From the NCBI GenBank assembly GCA_025210515.1, contig JAOARM010000014.1, positions 1 through 64,000 of the forward strand: a stretch of 64,000 nucleotides of DNA, written 5' to 3'. The DNA comes from Vallitalea sp. (GTDB lineage Bacteria > Bacillota > Clostridia > Lachnospirales > Vallitaleaceae). Under the pieces are notes generated by a model. It had not been told where the DNA came from. It did no database searches and saw only the letters and a program-made list of their open reading frames with translations. Below, piece after piece: positions 26,888 to 36,090 of the stretch (the first letter of the stretch is position 1; each line of letters opens with the position of its first letter). The position numbers and the translations under genes are program-made.

Positions 26888-28606
26888 TTATTTATACTTT
26901 AATTCTCTTTTTTCTACATCAAGCCCAAGAGTTCCACCTGGATTCATTATATTATCTGGATCGAAATGTTTCTTAAGTGTTCTTATAATATCATAACAAG
27001 GTTCCCCTAATGAATGTTCTAACCAAGGACCGAATGATTTTCCTATTCCATGATGATGACTGATTGCGGCTCCATATTTAACATAGTTGTCAAGTATTCC
27101 TGCTTGATATTCTATATATTCATCCATCTCCATTCGTGCAATAAATATAAAGTATAGATTAGCTCCTTGAGGATATACATGAGACATATGTGTTAAGCAT
27201 ATTGTTTCTGGTCTAGTTTTGCAATATTCTCTAAGTCCTCTATGTACCTCTGTCATAGTATCCCAAGTAACCGAACACTCCATAGTATCTATTACAATTC
27301 CATAATCACCAAGAGCATCTCTCATATATGGATCTCTGAATCTGCCTTTTTCCCACTGTTTTGTTGGATATCCAGTTAAATACATAGCTCCATATTTTTT
27401 GCATATTTTATGAAGTTTATTCTTCATGTTTTTACAAAAGCCTTTTTCACCATCTGTAAAACCTAGAAATAAACATCTCTCCATATTTTTAAAACCTTTA
27501 TGATTCATTAGAGTGTCAAGCTTAGTTCCTTCTACATTATATAGTTTTAACATTAGACTTGTTTCTTCTGGATCAGATAATCTAAAAACAGAAGGCATAC
27601 CAAACTCACCTTGAGTTATTTCTCTTGCTGCTCCTTGAGCATTTTCCCAACTAGGAAATATATAACTAAATCTTAATCTATTTTCCGGTCTATATTTAAA
27701 AACTTTTAGCGTTACATGAGTAAGAACTCCAAATGCCCCTTCGCTTCCAATCATTATTTGATCTATTGAAGGTCCCGTTGCCATAGCTGGATATTCTTTT
27801 GTTTTTATTATTCCTACAGGTGTAGCATATTCTTGACATATTACAATATCTTCAATCTTTCCATAATAACTAGAATTTTGTCCTGCTCCTCTAGTTACTA
27901 CCCAACCACCAACACCAGAATACTCAAATGATTGTGGAAAGTGACCACAAGTATATTTTCTAGAAGCACCTAATAATTCCTCAGCATTATTAAGAATACG
28001 TTCTAACTCTGGTCCTTGCATTCCTGATTCTACTGTAATGGTTTGATTTTTTTCGTTAAATGATACTACTTTATTGAAATTAACCGCAAGATCAAGGCTT
28101 ACTCCACCTTTTACAGCTTCCATTCCTCTAGTAACTGTTGAACCTCCTGCTTTACAATATACAGGTATTTTCTCACTAGAACAATATTCCACTATTTCTT
28201 CTATCTGAGTTTTATTGGCAGGATATATAACTACATCTGGAATATTTTCAATTATTCCTTTTCTTAGTCTCATAATATCAATCATAGTATTACCATATGA
28301 AACTTTTAATCTAGTATATGTATCTAGCCTAATATTATCATTTCCTACGATTTGTCTGAATTTGTTAATCTGTTCAATGGATAATTTAACAGGTACTTCT
28401 ACCTCAACTTTATCTAATCCTTCTTCTTGTTTTGTCTTAAAATCTTCATCAGTTAGTGAAAAAGTATCTTTCATTACTTTGTACAGACTTTCATTAGGGC
28501 TTTTAAATTCAGTAGGACTACCCCATTTTAGAATAGAACGAAAACTTTTTTCTGGTGGAGATTCTTGCTCCCATTCTGGCATAAACCCTTTATATTTTTT
28601 AGACAT
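26888..28606 (-). CDS. FAD-binding oxidoreductase, alkyldihydroxyacetonephosphate synthase (AGPS)-like
   Basis: 572-residue VAO/PCMH flavoprotein. The FAD domain spans about residues 110-300 (PDVVIYPANKTQIEEIVEYC, GGSTVTRG, YSGVGGWVVTRGAGQNSSYYG). The C-terminal substrate cap has the AGPS-type SHHHGIG and the family ending FDPDNIMNPGGTLG. Eukaryotic AGPS exchanges an acyl for an alkyl chain on DHAP to make ether lipids; bacterial relatives are largely uncharacterised and may oxidise glycerol-like or hydroxy acids. The start follows AAAGGAGGAG. It follows an FGGY kinase gene by about 100 bp on the same strand, implying joint work on a polyol- or DHAP-like compound (inference). Confidence 0.82.
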   Translation of the reverse strand: MSKKYKGFMPEWEQESPPEKSFRSILKWGSPTEFKSPNESLYKVMKDTFSLTDEDFKTKQEEGLDKVEVEVPVKLSIEQINKFRQIVGNDNIRLDTYTRLKVSYGNTMIDIMRLRKGIIENIPDVVIYPANKTQIEEIVEYCSSEKIPVYCKAGGSTVTRGMEAVKGGVSLDLAVNFNKVVSFNEKNQTITVESGMQGPELERILNNAEELLGASRKYTCGHFPQSFEYSGVGGWVVTRGAGQNSSYYGKIEDIVICQEYATPVGIIKTKEYPAMATGPSIDQIMIGSEGAFGVLTHVTLKVFKYRPENRLRFSYIFPSWENAQGAAREITQGEFGMPSVFRLSDPEETSLMLKLYNVEGTKLDTLMNHKGFKNMERCLFLGFTDGEKGFCKNMKNKLHKICKKYGAMYLTGYPTKQWEKGRFRDPYMRDALGDYGIVIDTMECSVTWDTMTEVHRGLREYCKTRPETICLTHMSHVYPQGANLYFIFIARMEMDEYIEYQAGILDNYVKYGAAISHHHGIGKSFGPWLEHSLGEPCYDIIRTLKKHFDPDNIMNPGGTLGLDVEKRELKYK

Positions 28607-28708
28607 ATAACTCCTCCTTTTATAAAATAATTATTACTTATACATAGTGTATAACTTACTTATTTATCTTCATTGAAAAAGAGGTAGCAGAAGGACATAA
28701 TAAAATAT

Positions 28709-30235
28709 TTACTTCATCTGCTTATATAATGGTTTCAGTTTCTTATATATCTTTTTATATATACTGTTATATATCTCATTATATATGCTTACATTTTCAG
28801 CATTTGGAAGAAATTCATCTGTTAAATGAACCATATTACTTACAGCTTCTTCAAATGAACTGTATTCACCTTTTGATACATATCCAACAATAGCCGCTCC
28901 AAGTCCTGATGTTTCATACGTCTGAACACGATAAACAGGCTTATTAAATAAATCAGCTGTGATCTGACATATTGCATCACTTTGTGAACCTCCACCTGAT
29001 ATCATTATTTTATTAATCTTCATGCCTGATTTTTTTTCAATATGTTGTAATCCTTCGTATAGACCAAATCCTATACCCTCAATAATAGCTCTGTAAATAT
29101 GTATTCTTGTATGATAGTCATCAACACCTATAATTGATCCTTTACATTCCGGTCTCTTAGCACCTGCTCCCCAATTTGGTTGAAAAACTAGCCCTTCACA
29201 ACCTGGCGGTATATCGTTTAATCTTTGATTCAATAATTCTTCTGGTGTAGTGTTTAATTTCTCAGCCTGTTTTACTTCTTTTTGAGCAAATTCTTTTTTG
29301 AACCATGAAATCATCCAATATCCTCTATATATCTGGATTTCTGGATTATATGAATTAGGTATAACAGCTGGAAAAGGACATATGAATCTTAATGCTTCAT
29401 AATATTTTTGTGTAGTAGTTTGAATAGATGCATTAGATCCTAATGATATACTGGCAGTGTGATTGTCAAAACATCCTACACCTAAAGTCTCACATCCTTT
29501 ATCTGAACCTCCTGCGATAACTGGAATACCCTTTTTTAACCCTGTTTCTTTGAAAGCTTCCTCTACTACATATCCTAACACTCCTCCTGGAGCTACTAAG
29601 TCACATAATTTTTCTCTTTCTATATGGAAAATCTGTGTTTTTTGTCCATATTTTCCTTCCCATCTAAAGTTTTTATAATCAAATGGAATATGACCTATTT
29701 GTGAGGCAATACTATCTTTGAATTCATGAGTTAATTTGTAATTAAGAAAGCCAGATATTTGTAAATACTTATGTGTTTTTTTCCAATTTTCTGGTTCATA
29801 ATCTTGTATCCAGTGAGCGTTACAATTTTTACTGAATATTGATGCAGTCCTCATCATACCAACTGCTTTTATTGTTAACTTATGATAAAGCTTCATATCT
29901 CTTGGTTTATCTATTTTTCTCTCATCCATCCACAAAATAGCTGGACGAACAATTTCGCCATCTTTATCAAGTAATACACACGAATCTCTTTGTGCTGTAA
30001 TTACTACTCTATCAATTTCTTCAAAAACATCTATATTATTTTCTTTTATTTGATGGCATACTTGGCACAAACTATTCCAATATACGTTAGGATCTTGTTC
30101 AGCCCAACCAGGTTTAATTGAATAGTATGGATTAAATTCAATCTTAACCTTTTCTATGAGTTTACCTTTATTATCAAATATGAGTCCTCGTAAACTCTGT
30201 GTACCACAATCAATTGCAAGTACATATTTTCCCAT
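28709..30235 (-). CDS. FGGY-family carbohydrate kinase
   Basis: 508-residue ATP-dependent kinase of the xylulokinase/glycerokinase/ribulokinase fold. The phosphate-1 motif is LAIDCGTQSLRGLIFD near the N-terminus. The WAEQDPNVYW block and PAILWMDERK are typical of the family. The C-terminal ATP site has MISGGGSQSDAICQI and ETSGLGAAI. Substrates in the family range from glycerol to pentuloses and erythritol; this one cannot be assigned. The start follows AGGAGG. A promoter and perfect palindrome lie about 200 bp upstream, so expression is probably regulated. It is probably co-transcribed with the AGPS-like gene. Confidence 0.88.
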   Translation of the reverse strand: MGKYVLAIDCGTQSLRGLIFDNKGKLIEKVKIEFNPYYSIKPGWAEQDPNVYWNSLCQVCHQIKENNIDVFEEIDRVVITAQRDSCVLLDKDGEIVRPAILWMDERKIDKPRDMKLYHKLTIKAVGMMRTASIFSKNCNAHWIQDYEPENWKKTHKYLQISGFLNYKLTHEFKDSIASQIGHIPFDYKNFRWEGKYGQKTQIFHIEREKLCDLVAPGGVLGYVVEEAFKETGLKKGIPVIAGGSDKGCETLGVGCFDNHTASISLGSNASIQTTTQKYYEALRFICPFPAVIPNSYNPEIQIYRGYWMISWFKKEFAQKEVKQAEKLNTTPEELLNQRLNDIPPGCEGLVFQPNWGAGAKRPECKGSIIGVDDYHTRIHIYRAIIEGIGFGLYEGLQHIEKKSGMKINKIMISGGGSQSDAICQITADLFNKPVYRVQTYETSGLGAAIVGYVSKGEYSSFEEAVSNMVHLTDEFLPNAENVSIYNEIYNSIYKKIYKKLKPLYKQMK

Positions 30236-30428
30236 TTGTAATTCCTCCTGTGTACAATGCTTATATTACTAATGTTAATTTTAACACAGGATTAATATTA
30301 AAACTACTAAATACCTTTAATAAGTTATTTTGCATATATTATATAACTAATTATCACCTACCTCCTTCCCGAATTCAATAAATAATATTAATTTTAATTG
30401 TAGTATAGTCGTCCGTATGTCTAAGTTT
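30236..30428 (-). other. long 5' leader of the FGGY kinase gene
   Basis: About 190 nt lie between the promoter and the kinase ATG. On the minus strand a very strong AAGGAGGTAG (near 30360-30367) is followed by GTG 30357 with 11 codons to a stop, and by a 24-codon ATG frame (30335 down to 30261). One may be a leader peptide; neither resembles a known protein. Confidence 0.35.
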
Positions 30429-30472
30429 ATTTTATCATTTATTGTGAAAATATTCAACATTTTTATTTTCAC
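30429..30472 (-). promoter_or_regulatory. promoter and overlapping 9-bp palindrome upstream of the FGGY kinase
   Basis: On the minus strand TTGAAT (30457-30452), 17 bp, TAAAAT (30434-30429). Perfect inverted repeat GTGAAAATA (30444-30452) and TATTTTCAC (30464-30472) overlaps and brackets the -35 element, as expected for a repressor operator. No regulator gene is adjacent. Confidence 0.55.
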
Positions 30473-30608
30473 TTATAATACTCCATATATTTATATAATT
30501 TATTATTATCAGACTATATGATTATCAAAAACAATATTTCTAAAGCCCTGTATATATGGGATTTCCAACTAGTATTACAATTTTCTTTATTTTTTTTCAT
30601 AAAATCTA

Positions 30609-30637
30609 TTGACATTTGTATGAAATTCCTATATAAT
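30609..30637 (+). promoter_or_regulatory. perfect consensus promoter of the first tRNA cluster
   Basis: TTGACA 30609-30614, 17 bp, TATAAT 30632-30637; the first tRNA begins at 30650. Confidence 0.9.
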
Positions 30638-30649
30638 TCATTTTGCTGT

Positions 30650-30724
<75 letters not shown>

Positions 30725-30738
30725 ATTCAATTATATAA

Positions 30739-30813
30739 CGGGGTGTGGCTCAGCTTGGCTAGAGCGCTTGATTTGGGTTCAAGAGGCCGCAGGTTCGAAT
30801 CCTGTCACCCCGA
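30739..30813 (+). tRNA. tRNA-Pro (TGG)
   Basis: Acceptor CGGGGTG/CACCCCG, anticodon stem CTTGA/TCAAG with loop TTTGGGT (anticodon TGG), T-loop GTTCGAATCC, discriminator A. CCA is not encoded. Confidence 0.96.
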
Positions 30814-30819
30814 TTATAT

Positions 30820-30893
30820 GTGCCTGTAGCTCAGTTGGATAGAGCAGTGGCCTTCTAAGCCACGTGTCCGGGGTTCGAATCCCTGCAGGCACG
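30820..30893 (+). tRNA. tRNA-Arg (TCT)
   Basis: Acceptor GTGCCTG/CAGGCAC, anticodon stem GTGGC/GCCAC with loop CTTCTAA (anticodon TCT), discriminator G. CCA is not encoded. Confidence 0.96.
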
Positions 30894-30937
30894 CTTATTT
30901 TTATTAATAAGCAAAGGATAATTTAATATGTTTAAAT

Positions 30938-31011
30938 GGGCCACTAGCTCAGTCGGCTAGAGCACTTGACTTTTAATCAAGGTGTCCCGGGTTCGAGTCC
31001 CGGGTGGCTCA
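30938..31011 (+). tRNA. tRNA-Lys (TTT)
   Basis: Acceptor GGGCCAC/GTGGCTC, anticodon stem CTTGA/TCAAG with loop CTTTTAA (anticodon TTT), discriminator A. CCA is not encoded. Confidence 0.96.
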
Positions 31012-31025
31012 TTATAATTTATGGA

Positions 31026-31057
31026 TAACTTCTTCTTATACGAAGGAGTTTTTTTAT
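31026..31057 (+). terminator. terminator of the first tRNA cluster
   Basis: Stem AACTTCTTC / GAAGGAGTT followed by seven T, 15 nt after tRNA-Lys. Confidence 0.85.
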
Positions 31058-31219
31058 GCAAATTATTATTTTTTTCTTGATAATCATTCAAGATTATCGT
31101 AGGTATATTATACCTATCTTGCCTTACTTTTGATAGCTTCTTATATTTATTTATATTTCATATCATTAATAATATAGTTTTATTGTAAAACCTTACTTTT
31201 AATTAATCATTAATATGAA

Positions 31220-31249
31220 TAAAAAAAGAACTGCAAAAATTACAGTTCT
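31220..31249 (-). terminator. terminator of the small repeat-protein gene
   Basis: On the minus strand GAACTG...CAGTTC is followed by a run of T (plus-strand A run 31221-31227). Confidence 0.8.
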
Positions 31250-31262
31250 CTTGATTGTTTTA

Positions 31263-31508
31263 TTATCTACATTCAATAAGTATTTCTTTATTATTAACAT
31301 CTTCAGGATAGATTACTTCACTGTCATCACCATAAAGACCACCATCGTCAATTTTCTGACCTTCCACAGGATAAACTACATTAGAATCATCACCGTATAG
31401 ACCACCATGATCAATTATTTGTTCCTTCTTTGATAAACTTGTAGCTCCAACTACAGTTCCAGTTACTAAAACTCCTAAACTTAAAAATATAGCCACCTTT
31501 TTAATCAT
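31263..31508 (-). CDS. small secreted protein with two tandem GGLYGDDS repeats
   Basis: 81 residues. Residues 1-22 are a signal peptide (MIKKVAIFLSLGVLVTGTVV followed by GA). The mature part holds two tandem 17-residue units, IIDHGGLYGDDSNVVYP and KIDDGGLYGDDSEVIYP, separated by VEGQ and followed by a charged tail ending ILIECR. The start follows AAAGGGA. The gene has its own terminator and lies between two tRNA clusters on the opposite strand, so it is an independent unit. No family is recognised. Short exported proteins with tandem repeats are sometimes propeptides of signals or modified peptides; that is speculation. Confidence 0.75.
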   Translation of the reverse strand: MIKKVAIFLSLGVLVTGTVVGATSLSKKEQIIDHGGLYGDDSNVVYPVEGQKIDDGGLYGDDSEVIYPEDVNNKEILIECR

Positions 31509-31698
31509 TTTATCATTCCCTTTCTGTTATGCTTGTGTTATTATGCCTTATTCTGTGTTATATTTATTTGACGCATGATTAATAATATAAGTTCCAGTTC
31601 TGTAGAATTATTTTATTTTTTTAACTTAGATTCAATTCACTAAGTAATAATCTCAATAGTATTAAATGATCTTTTTTTGGCTTTTTTATATTTCGGGG

Positions 31699-31727
31699 TT
31701 GCAAAAAAAATGGTCCTGTGCTATAAT
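31699..31727 (+). promoter_or_regulatory. promoter of the tRNA-Leu/tRNA-Gly pair
   Basis: TTGCAA 31699-31704, 17 bp, TATAAT 31722-31727, 63 bp before the tRNA-Leu. Confidence 0.85.
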
Positions 31728-31790
31728 CTTCAAGCGAGGTAATCTGATACAGTTTTTCAATAGAAAATCTGACGCATACCTAGTATATAT

Positions 31791-31875
31791 GCAGTTGTGG
31801 CGGAATTGGCATACGCGCTAGACTAAGGATCTAGTGTCCTTTTTGGACTTGAGGGTTCGAGTCCCTCCAACTGCA
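31791..31875 (+). tRNA. tRNA-Leu (AAG)
   Basis: 85-nt class II tRNA with long variable arm. Acceptor GCAGTTG/CAACTGC, anticodon stem CTAGA/TCTAG with loop CTAAGGA (anticodon AAG), discriminator A. CCA is not encoded. Confidence 0.95.
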
Positions 31876-31907
31876 CTATTTTTATTTAACTGAATATAAT
31901 ATATTAT

Positions 31908-31979
31908 GCGTGAGTGGCTCAGTGGTAGAGCATCGCCTTGCCAAGGCGAGGGTCGCGGGTTCGAATCCCGTCTCGCGCT
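31908..31979 (+). tRNA. tRNA-Gly (GCC)
   Basis: Acceptor GCGTGAG/CTCGCGC, anticodon stem TCGCC/GGCGA with loop TTGCCAA (anticodon GCC), T-loop GTTCGAATCC, discriminator T. CCA is not encoded. Confidence 0.96.
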
Positions 31980-32108
31980 TATTTTTTTACTTATTTTTAA
32001 AAGAATAAATATAGTAAATTACACTATATAGAATGAAATATATGTATGAAGTTAAAAAACTATAAAACTTACAAACTTATTTGAGGGGGATTCAGTAAGG
32101 AGTTAGTA

Positions 32109-32648
32109 ATGGACATAGCATTAATATTAGCAGGAATATTTATTTTAGGTGTTTTAGTACAATATTTAAAGCAGAAAGCTATCAAAACAAACAGTAAGAA
32201 AAGTAATAAAAGAAGTAAGAAGAATTATAGCTACTCTAAATCGTATAAAGGCGTCAATAGTTTATTAACAAAAGCTGAATTAAATTTCTATAATACTTTA
32301 GAACCTGTATGTGACGAACTTAATCTTACTTTATTTACCAAAGTAAGAATGTGGGATTTAGTTACTATAATATCAAAAGATAATTATCTAACATGTAGAA
32401 ATAAAGTACAGTCTAAACATATTGATTTTGTTTTATGTGATGCTAGAACACTAAAACCAATAGTTTGTATTGAATTAGATGATAAATCACATAATAGAGA
32501 AGATAGAATAGCAAGGGACAAGTTTGTTGATGAAGTATTAATTTCATCAGGTTACAAAATGCTACACATTCCATGCGCATATACATATAATAAAAGAATT
32601 ATCAAAAATAAAATCCAAAAAGCAGTACCAAAATTAAAAGCAAGTTAA
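32109..32648 (+). CDS. membrane-anchored DUF2726 protein
   Basis: 179 residues: one N-terminal membrane helix (about 3-20), a Lys/Ser-rich linker (22-48), and a DUF2726 domain from about residue 53 (LLTKAELNFYNTLEPVCDEL onward). The domain has the pattern of a PD-(D/E)XK-like fold: HIDFVLCD, then IVCIELDDKSH, where D, E and a following D/K could be active-site positions. Whether it cuts nucleic acid is unknown. The start ATG follows TAAGGAG. It is the first protein gene after the tRNA-Gly and is followed by a long terminal-inverted-repeat element that may act as its terminator. Confidence 0.82.
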   Translation: MDIALILAGIFILGVLVQYLKQKAIKTNSKKSNKRSKKNYSYSKSYKGVNSLLTKAELNFYNTLEPVCDELNLTLFTKVRMWDLVTIISKDNYLTCRNKVQSKHIDFVLCDARTLKPIVCIELDDKSHNREDRIARDKFVDEVLISSGYKMLHIPCAYTYNKRIIKNKIQKAVPKLKAS

Positions 32649-32660
32649 GATAAAAACAAT

Positions 32661-32763
32661 GGGCTGTCCATAATACATTTTAATTTCAGTATAAAGAAAG
32701 ATGCCTAATCTAATCTTTCTTATAAAAACTGTAAACCTCAATAAAATGTATTATGAGATAGCC
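32661..32763. repeat. terminal-inverted-repeat element / long-stem terminator, copy 2
   Basis: 103-bp element with ends GGGCTGTCCATAATACATTT and, as reverse complement of the right end, GGCTATCTCATAATACATTT. An inner hairpin AAGAAAGAT/ATCTTTCTT lies between. It is related to the element at 3826-3916 at both ends but not in the middle. It lies between convergent genes. The GGGCTGTC-type end recalls termini of some IS1182-type elements, so a MITE origin is possible. Confidence 0.65.
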
Positions 32764-32814
32764 TATATTTATATAATAATATATATTATATTTTGTTTAT
32801 GCTATTTATTATAA

Positions 32815-34602
32815 TTATTTAACTAGAAAAATCCTACTTTCATAAGGTTGTAATTCTAATTTATTATCGTTAATAATTATTGTTTTATTATCATCAATAA
32901 ATTTTTCTTCTAGTTTATATAATAAATTATTGTAATTTATTATATTATTACTGAGATTTATAAGTACCATATATTTTTTCCCGTCTTGATTGTAGGTAAT
33001 TTCTATAAGATTATTTCTATAAGTCTCTATTTTCTCTATATTTTTATCTTGAAGCTTTATAATGTTATTGAATATATAATGTTCTTTTTCTCCATAGCTG
33101 TCAATATTATCTGAAGTAAATATCAAGTTTCCAAAAATAGAATTAACTAATGAAAGAGTATGTTTCTGAGTATCAGTAAGACTTATATTATCTTCTCTTA
33201 AAAGAAATACATCTGGATCATTAAGAAATGCCCTTCCATTAAGATGTCTTCTACCTATTGCATTTCTTATTGCGTTTAATGTGGATATTCTTTCTCTATG
33301 CAGTGCCTTCATATAAAACTTATCATCCCAATCAAGCCCTACATCACAGCCGATTCTACAGTAATCTACTAATCCAAATGCCGTGCCTAGGGGTACTCCA
33401 CAACCTAATATAAGCTTATCTCCTACACATTGGCGTAGAAATTCCATTGCTTCTGTCATTATCTGCCCTCTAGTTTTTATTTTAGTTGGTATAAGACATA
33501 CTGCATATAGAAAATCTAGTTTCACCATATCATATCCCCAATCATTAAGTATAATAGAAAACACTTTCTTAATATACTCTCTCACTTGAGGATTATAGAT
33601 ATCTAGTGCATAAAACCTACTCCAGTTACTGCCTGCTAAAACTAACTCTCCTTTTTCATCTTTTAGTATCCATTCTTTTTTATCTTTGTATATCATAGAA
33701 TTAGTTTCACATACAAACGGTGCTAGCCATATACCTGCTTTATACCCTTTTTTCTTAATTGAATCTGCAATATATTTCATTCCATTAGGGAATTTTTCTT
33801 TGTCCACTAAAAGCCAATCTCCTACATTATATTGATAACCATCATCTATCTGAAATATATCAATATTTTTATTAAGCGCTTTAAAGCTTTCTAGATTTTT
33901 AAGTATTATTCTTTCATTTATATTTTGGTAATAGTTATACCAACTTGTCCAACCACTCATAGGCTTATTACAATTTTTCTCTATACCCATTAGTTCAAAA
34001 TATTTATCAAAAACGTCCTCTTCATTTCCTTTAATCCATACTAATTCAAATGCTATATATTTATCATTAATATTAAGTCCTTTACATTCTTTATTAATAA
34101 CAATCTTATTTTGTTTAACATATTGTTCTATAATTGTAAATCCATTTCTTTCTGATAATGACCCTATTAAATCTATTTCATTTCCTTCTCTTATGTATGA
34201 ATAAGTATATCCATGAAATTCACCATTTTTTTGTGAATACTTTTTAAATGTATAATCTCCATATTTATGAAATTGATATTTTTTCATTATAGGAGCTGCT
34301 AACTTTGATATTGATTTAATTTTCTCATCAATAAAAAACTCTCTACTATCTGTCCATGATTGATACCCATTAACAAATATTCTATTATTATCTCTAAACA
34401 TATAATCTACACTTATAGCCAACTTATCAATCTCAATTTGCCTATGAGGTATTATTATTAGTTCTAGTTTGTTAATATTATTGCTAGTTTCTACTGTTAC
34501 GTCAGTAGTAAAGTCCTCATTATTATAATCATTATCAAAGTTTAATTTAATTTTCTTTCCTTCTTTGTAATATTGAAAATTAATATTCATATTTCTAAAC
34601 AT
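32815..34602 (-). CDS. alpha-galactosidase-like glycoside hydrolase, family GH36
   Basis: Cytoplasmic (no signal peptide) GH36/clan D enzyme of 595 residues, expected to release alpha-linked galactose or a related sugar with retention. The TIM barrel starts at GWTSWYNYY, with FQIDDGYQ and GIWLAPFVCE. The nucleophile is the Asp of YDMVKLDFLYAV. The acid/base is the Asp in CRIGCDVGLDW. An N-terminal beta-sandwich and short C-terminal beta domain complete it. It is shorter than classical 700-residue alpha-galactosidases but in range for GH36 subgroups. The start ATG follows TAGGGATAAGGT. No transporter is adjacent. The precise substrate is unknown. Confidence 0.87.
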   Translation of the reverse strand: MFRNMNINFQYYKEGKKIKLNFDNDYNNEDFTTDVTVETSNNINKLELIIIPHRQIEIDKLAISVDYMFRDNNRIFVNGYQSWTDSREFFIDEKIKSISKLAAPIMKKYQFHKYGDYTFKKYSQKNGEFHGYTYSYIREGNEIDLIGSLSERNGFTIIEQYVKQNKIVINKECKGLNINDKYIAFELVWIKGNEEDVFDKYFELMGIEKNCNKPMSGWTSWYNYYQNINERIILKNLESFKALNKNIDIFQIDDGYQYNVGDWLLVDKEKFPNGMKYIADSIKKKGYKAGIWLAPFVCETNSMIYKDKKEWILKDEKGELVLAGSNWSRFYALDIYNPQVREYIKKVFSIILNDWGYDMVKLDFLYAVCLIPTKIKTRGQIMTEAMEFLRQCVGDKLILGCGVPLGTAFGLVDYCRIGCDVGLDWDDKFYMKALHRERISTLNAIRNAIGRRHLNGRAFLNDPDVFLLREDNISLTDTQKHTLSLVNSIFGNLIFTSDNIDSYGEKEHYIFNNIIKLQDKNIEKIETYRNNLIEITYNQDGKKYMVLINLSNNIINYNNLLYKLEEKFIDDNKTIIINDNKLELQPYESRIFLVK

Positions 34603-34767
34603 ACCTTATCCCTACTTTCTTATTAGATATTTCAATAAAATGCCCCAATTAATATATATAACATCACTTGATAGTATCACTATCATCATAATATATATTA
34701 TATCATTTAATTATTACAAATCAATATAATAGTCTATCTTATCTTTCCTTTTGAATAAATGGATAAT

Positions 34768-34797
34768 AAAAAAGAACCTTTTTATTAAGGTCCTTTT
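34768..34797 (-). terminator. terminator of the carboxypeptidase gene
   Basis: On the minus strand GGACCTT...AAGGTTC followed by a T run, just past the vanY-like stop. Confidence 0.75.
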
Positions 34798-34833
34798 ATT
34801 AATATATGTTCTAGTTTAATATAGTCATTTAAT

Positions 34834-35913
34834 TTATCTTAACTCTAAATACTCTTCAAATGTTAAATCCATATCATGTATATCTGTAGCTATTTCTTTT
34901 CCTACATATCTAATATGCCAAGGTTCGTATTGATATCCTGTTATATCTTCTTTACCTAATGGATATCTTATTATAAAGCCAAATCTATGAGCATTTTCTC
35001 TTAACCAAATTCCTTCTTCAAGATCTCCTAATTTTTCTTCTAACTTAAATCTAAGTTTTTCACATGATACATCTATTGCAAGTCCTGTTTGGTGCTCACT
35101 TTGTCCTGGTTGAGCACTTATTCTGCTTGCAGCTTCAAAACCTCTTGTTTTCACTTTGTAATTAAAAATAATCTCTTGTCGTTTATAAGAACGATATCCA
35201 GATACTCCAAAAAGTTTTATATCATTAGCATATGCTTCATCAAATAGTTCTTCTAATGCATCTGAGGCTACTTTGCGTAAATATCTTTTTTCATTTTCTC
35301 CCTTGAAAGAAAACGGAACATTAGGTTTAACTAAGTCTCCTGGTATATAATTACTTGGTAAATTTCTCTTTTTATTAACTACTACATCTGTATCTAAGTA
35401 ATTAGTTACTACCATCTTGCTATTCTTCTCAACAACTGTATCTTCTAATGATTTTTTTATTACTATATGTACTTCTACTGAAACTTTATCATATGTATAT
35501 GTTATTGTTGCTTTGTTTCCAGTCTCAGCGTTTTCAGACACTTCTATATATCCATCTTCTGATATAGAAATTAAATCTTTATTGTCAGAACTAATAATTA
35601 GCTTATTATCATTAGTTAAATCAATTTTATTACCATCTGTTAGTAATCCTTCAATAAATAACTTATATCTATCCTTAGGTTTTAATACTTTTACTACTTT
35701 TAACTCTTGAACTTTTGGTGATTGATTTTCTTCTACGACGTTGTTATCAATATTATTTTCTTTTTGTGTTGATTGGTTTATTTTAGTAGCTTGAATCTGT
35801 TTTTCTTGTTCATTTGCTTCAACATTTATCTTATGTTTAAATCCAATAGATACAATAAAAACTATTGATAATATACCTACTAAAAGTGCCATCTTGCTTA
35901 TTTTTTTCTGCAT
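34834..35913 (-). CDS. VanY-type D-alanyl-D-alanine carboxypeptidase with Big-2-like domain
   Basis: Membrane-anchored peptidoglycan peptidase (M15B) of 359 residues. It has an N-terminal membrane helix (about 10-25), then a Glu/Gln/Asn-rich linker. A beta domain of Big-2 type spans about 55-150 (ISEDGYIEVSENAETGNKAT). The VanY domain follows with GYRSYKRQ, the zinc motif SEHQTGLAIDVS (His and Asp ligands) and PWHIRYVG (third ligand). It trims terminal D-Ala in the wall. The start is ATG 35913, 8 nt after AGAGG; GTG 35922 is part of that site. No van resistance genes lie nearby, so a housekeeping role is likely. Confidence 0.9.
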   Translation of the reverse strand: MQKKISKMALLVGILSIVFIVSIGFKHKINVEANEQEKQIQATKINQSTQKENNIDNNVVEENQSPKVQELKVVKVLKPKDRYKLFIEGLLTDGNKIDLTNDNKLIISSDNKDLISISEDGYIEVSENAETGNKATITYTYDKVSVEVHIVIKKSLEDTVVEKNSKMVVTNYLDTDVVVNKKRNLPSNYIPGDLVKPNVPFSFKGENEKRYLRKVASDALEELFDEAYANDIKLFGVSGYRSYKRQEIIFNYKVKTRGFEAASRISAQPGQSEHQTGLAIDVSCEKLRFKLEEKLGDLEEGIWLRENAHRFGFIIRYPLGKEDITGYQYEPWHIRYVGKEIATDIHDMDLTFEEYLELR

Positions 35914-36053
35914 ATATTTCACCTCTATTAGTTTTTTCTATATAATTCTACCATAGAGAGCGAAATTCTTCAATATCAGACCAGTTTTTACATATTACTT
36001 ACTAATTTCTACAAACCTTTTCTTTTACATACTTAATCAAAAATCTATATAAT

Positions 36054-36080
36054 AAAAAAACAACCTAACGGTTGTTTTTA
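36054..36080 (-). terminator. terminator of the infC-rpmI-rplT operon
   Basis: On the minus strand AAAACAACC-GTTA-GGTTGTTTT followed by T run, right after rplT. Confidence 0.9.
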
Positions 36081-36090
36081 ATCATTATAA

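Noticed and set aside
30261..30357. Leader peptide frames before the FGGY kinase
   Set aside because: The strong AAGGAGG is real, but the GTG is only 3 nt from it and the ATG about 27 nt away; described as part of the leader instead of as genes.
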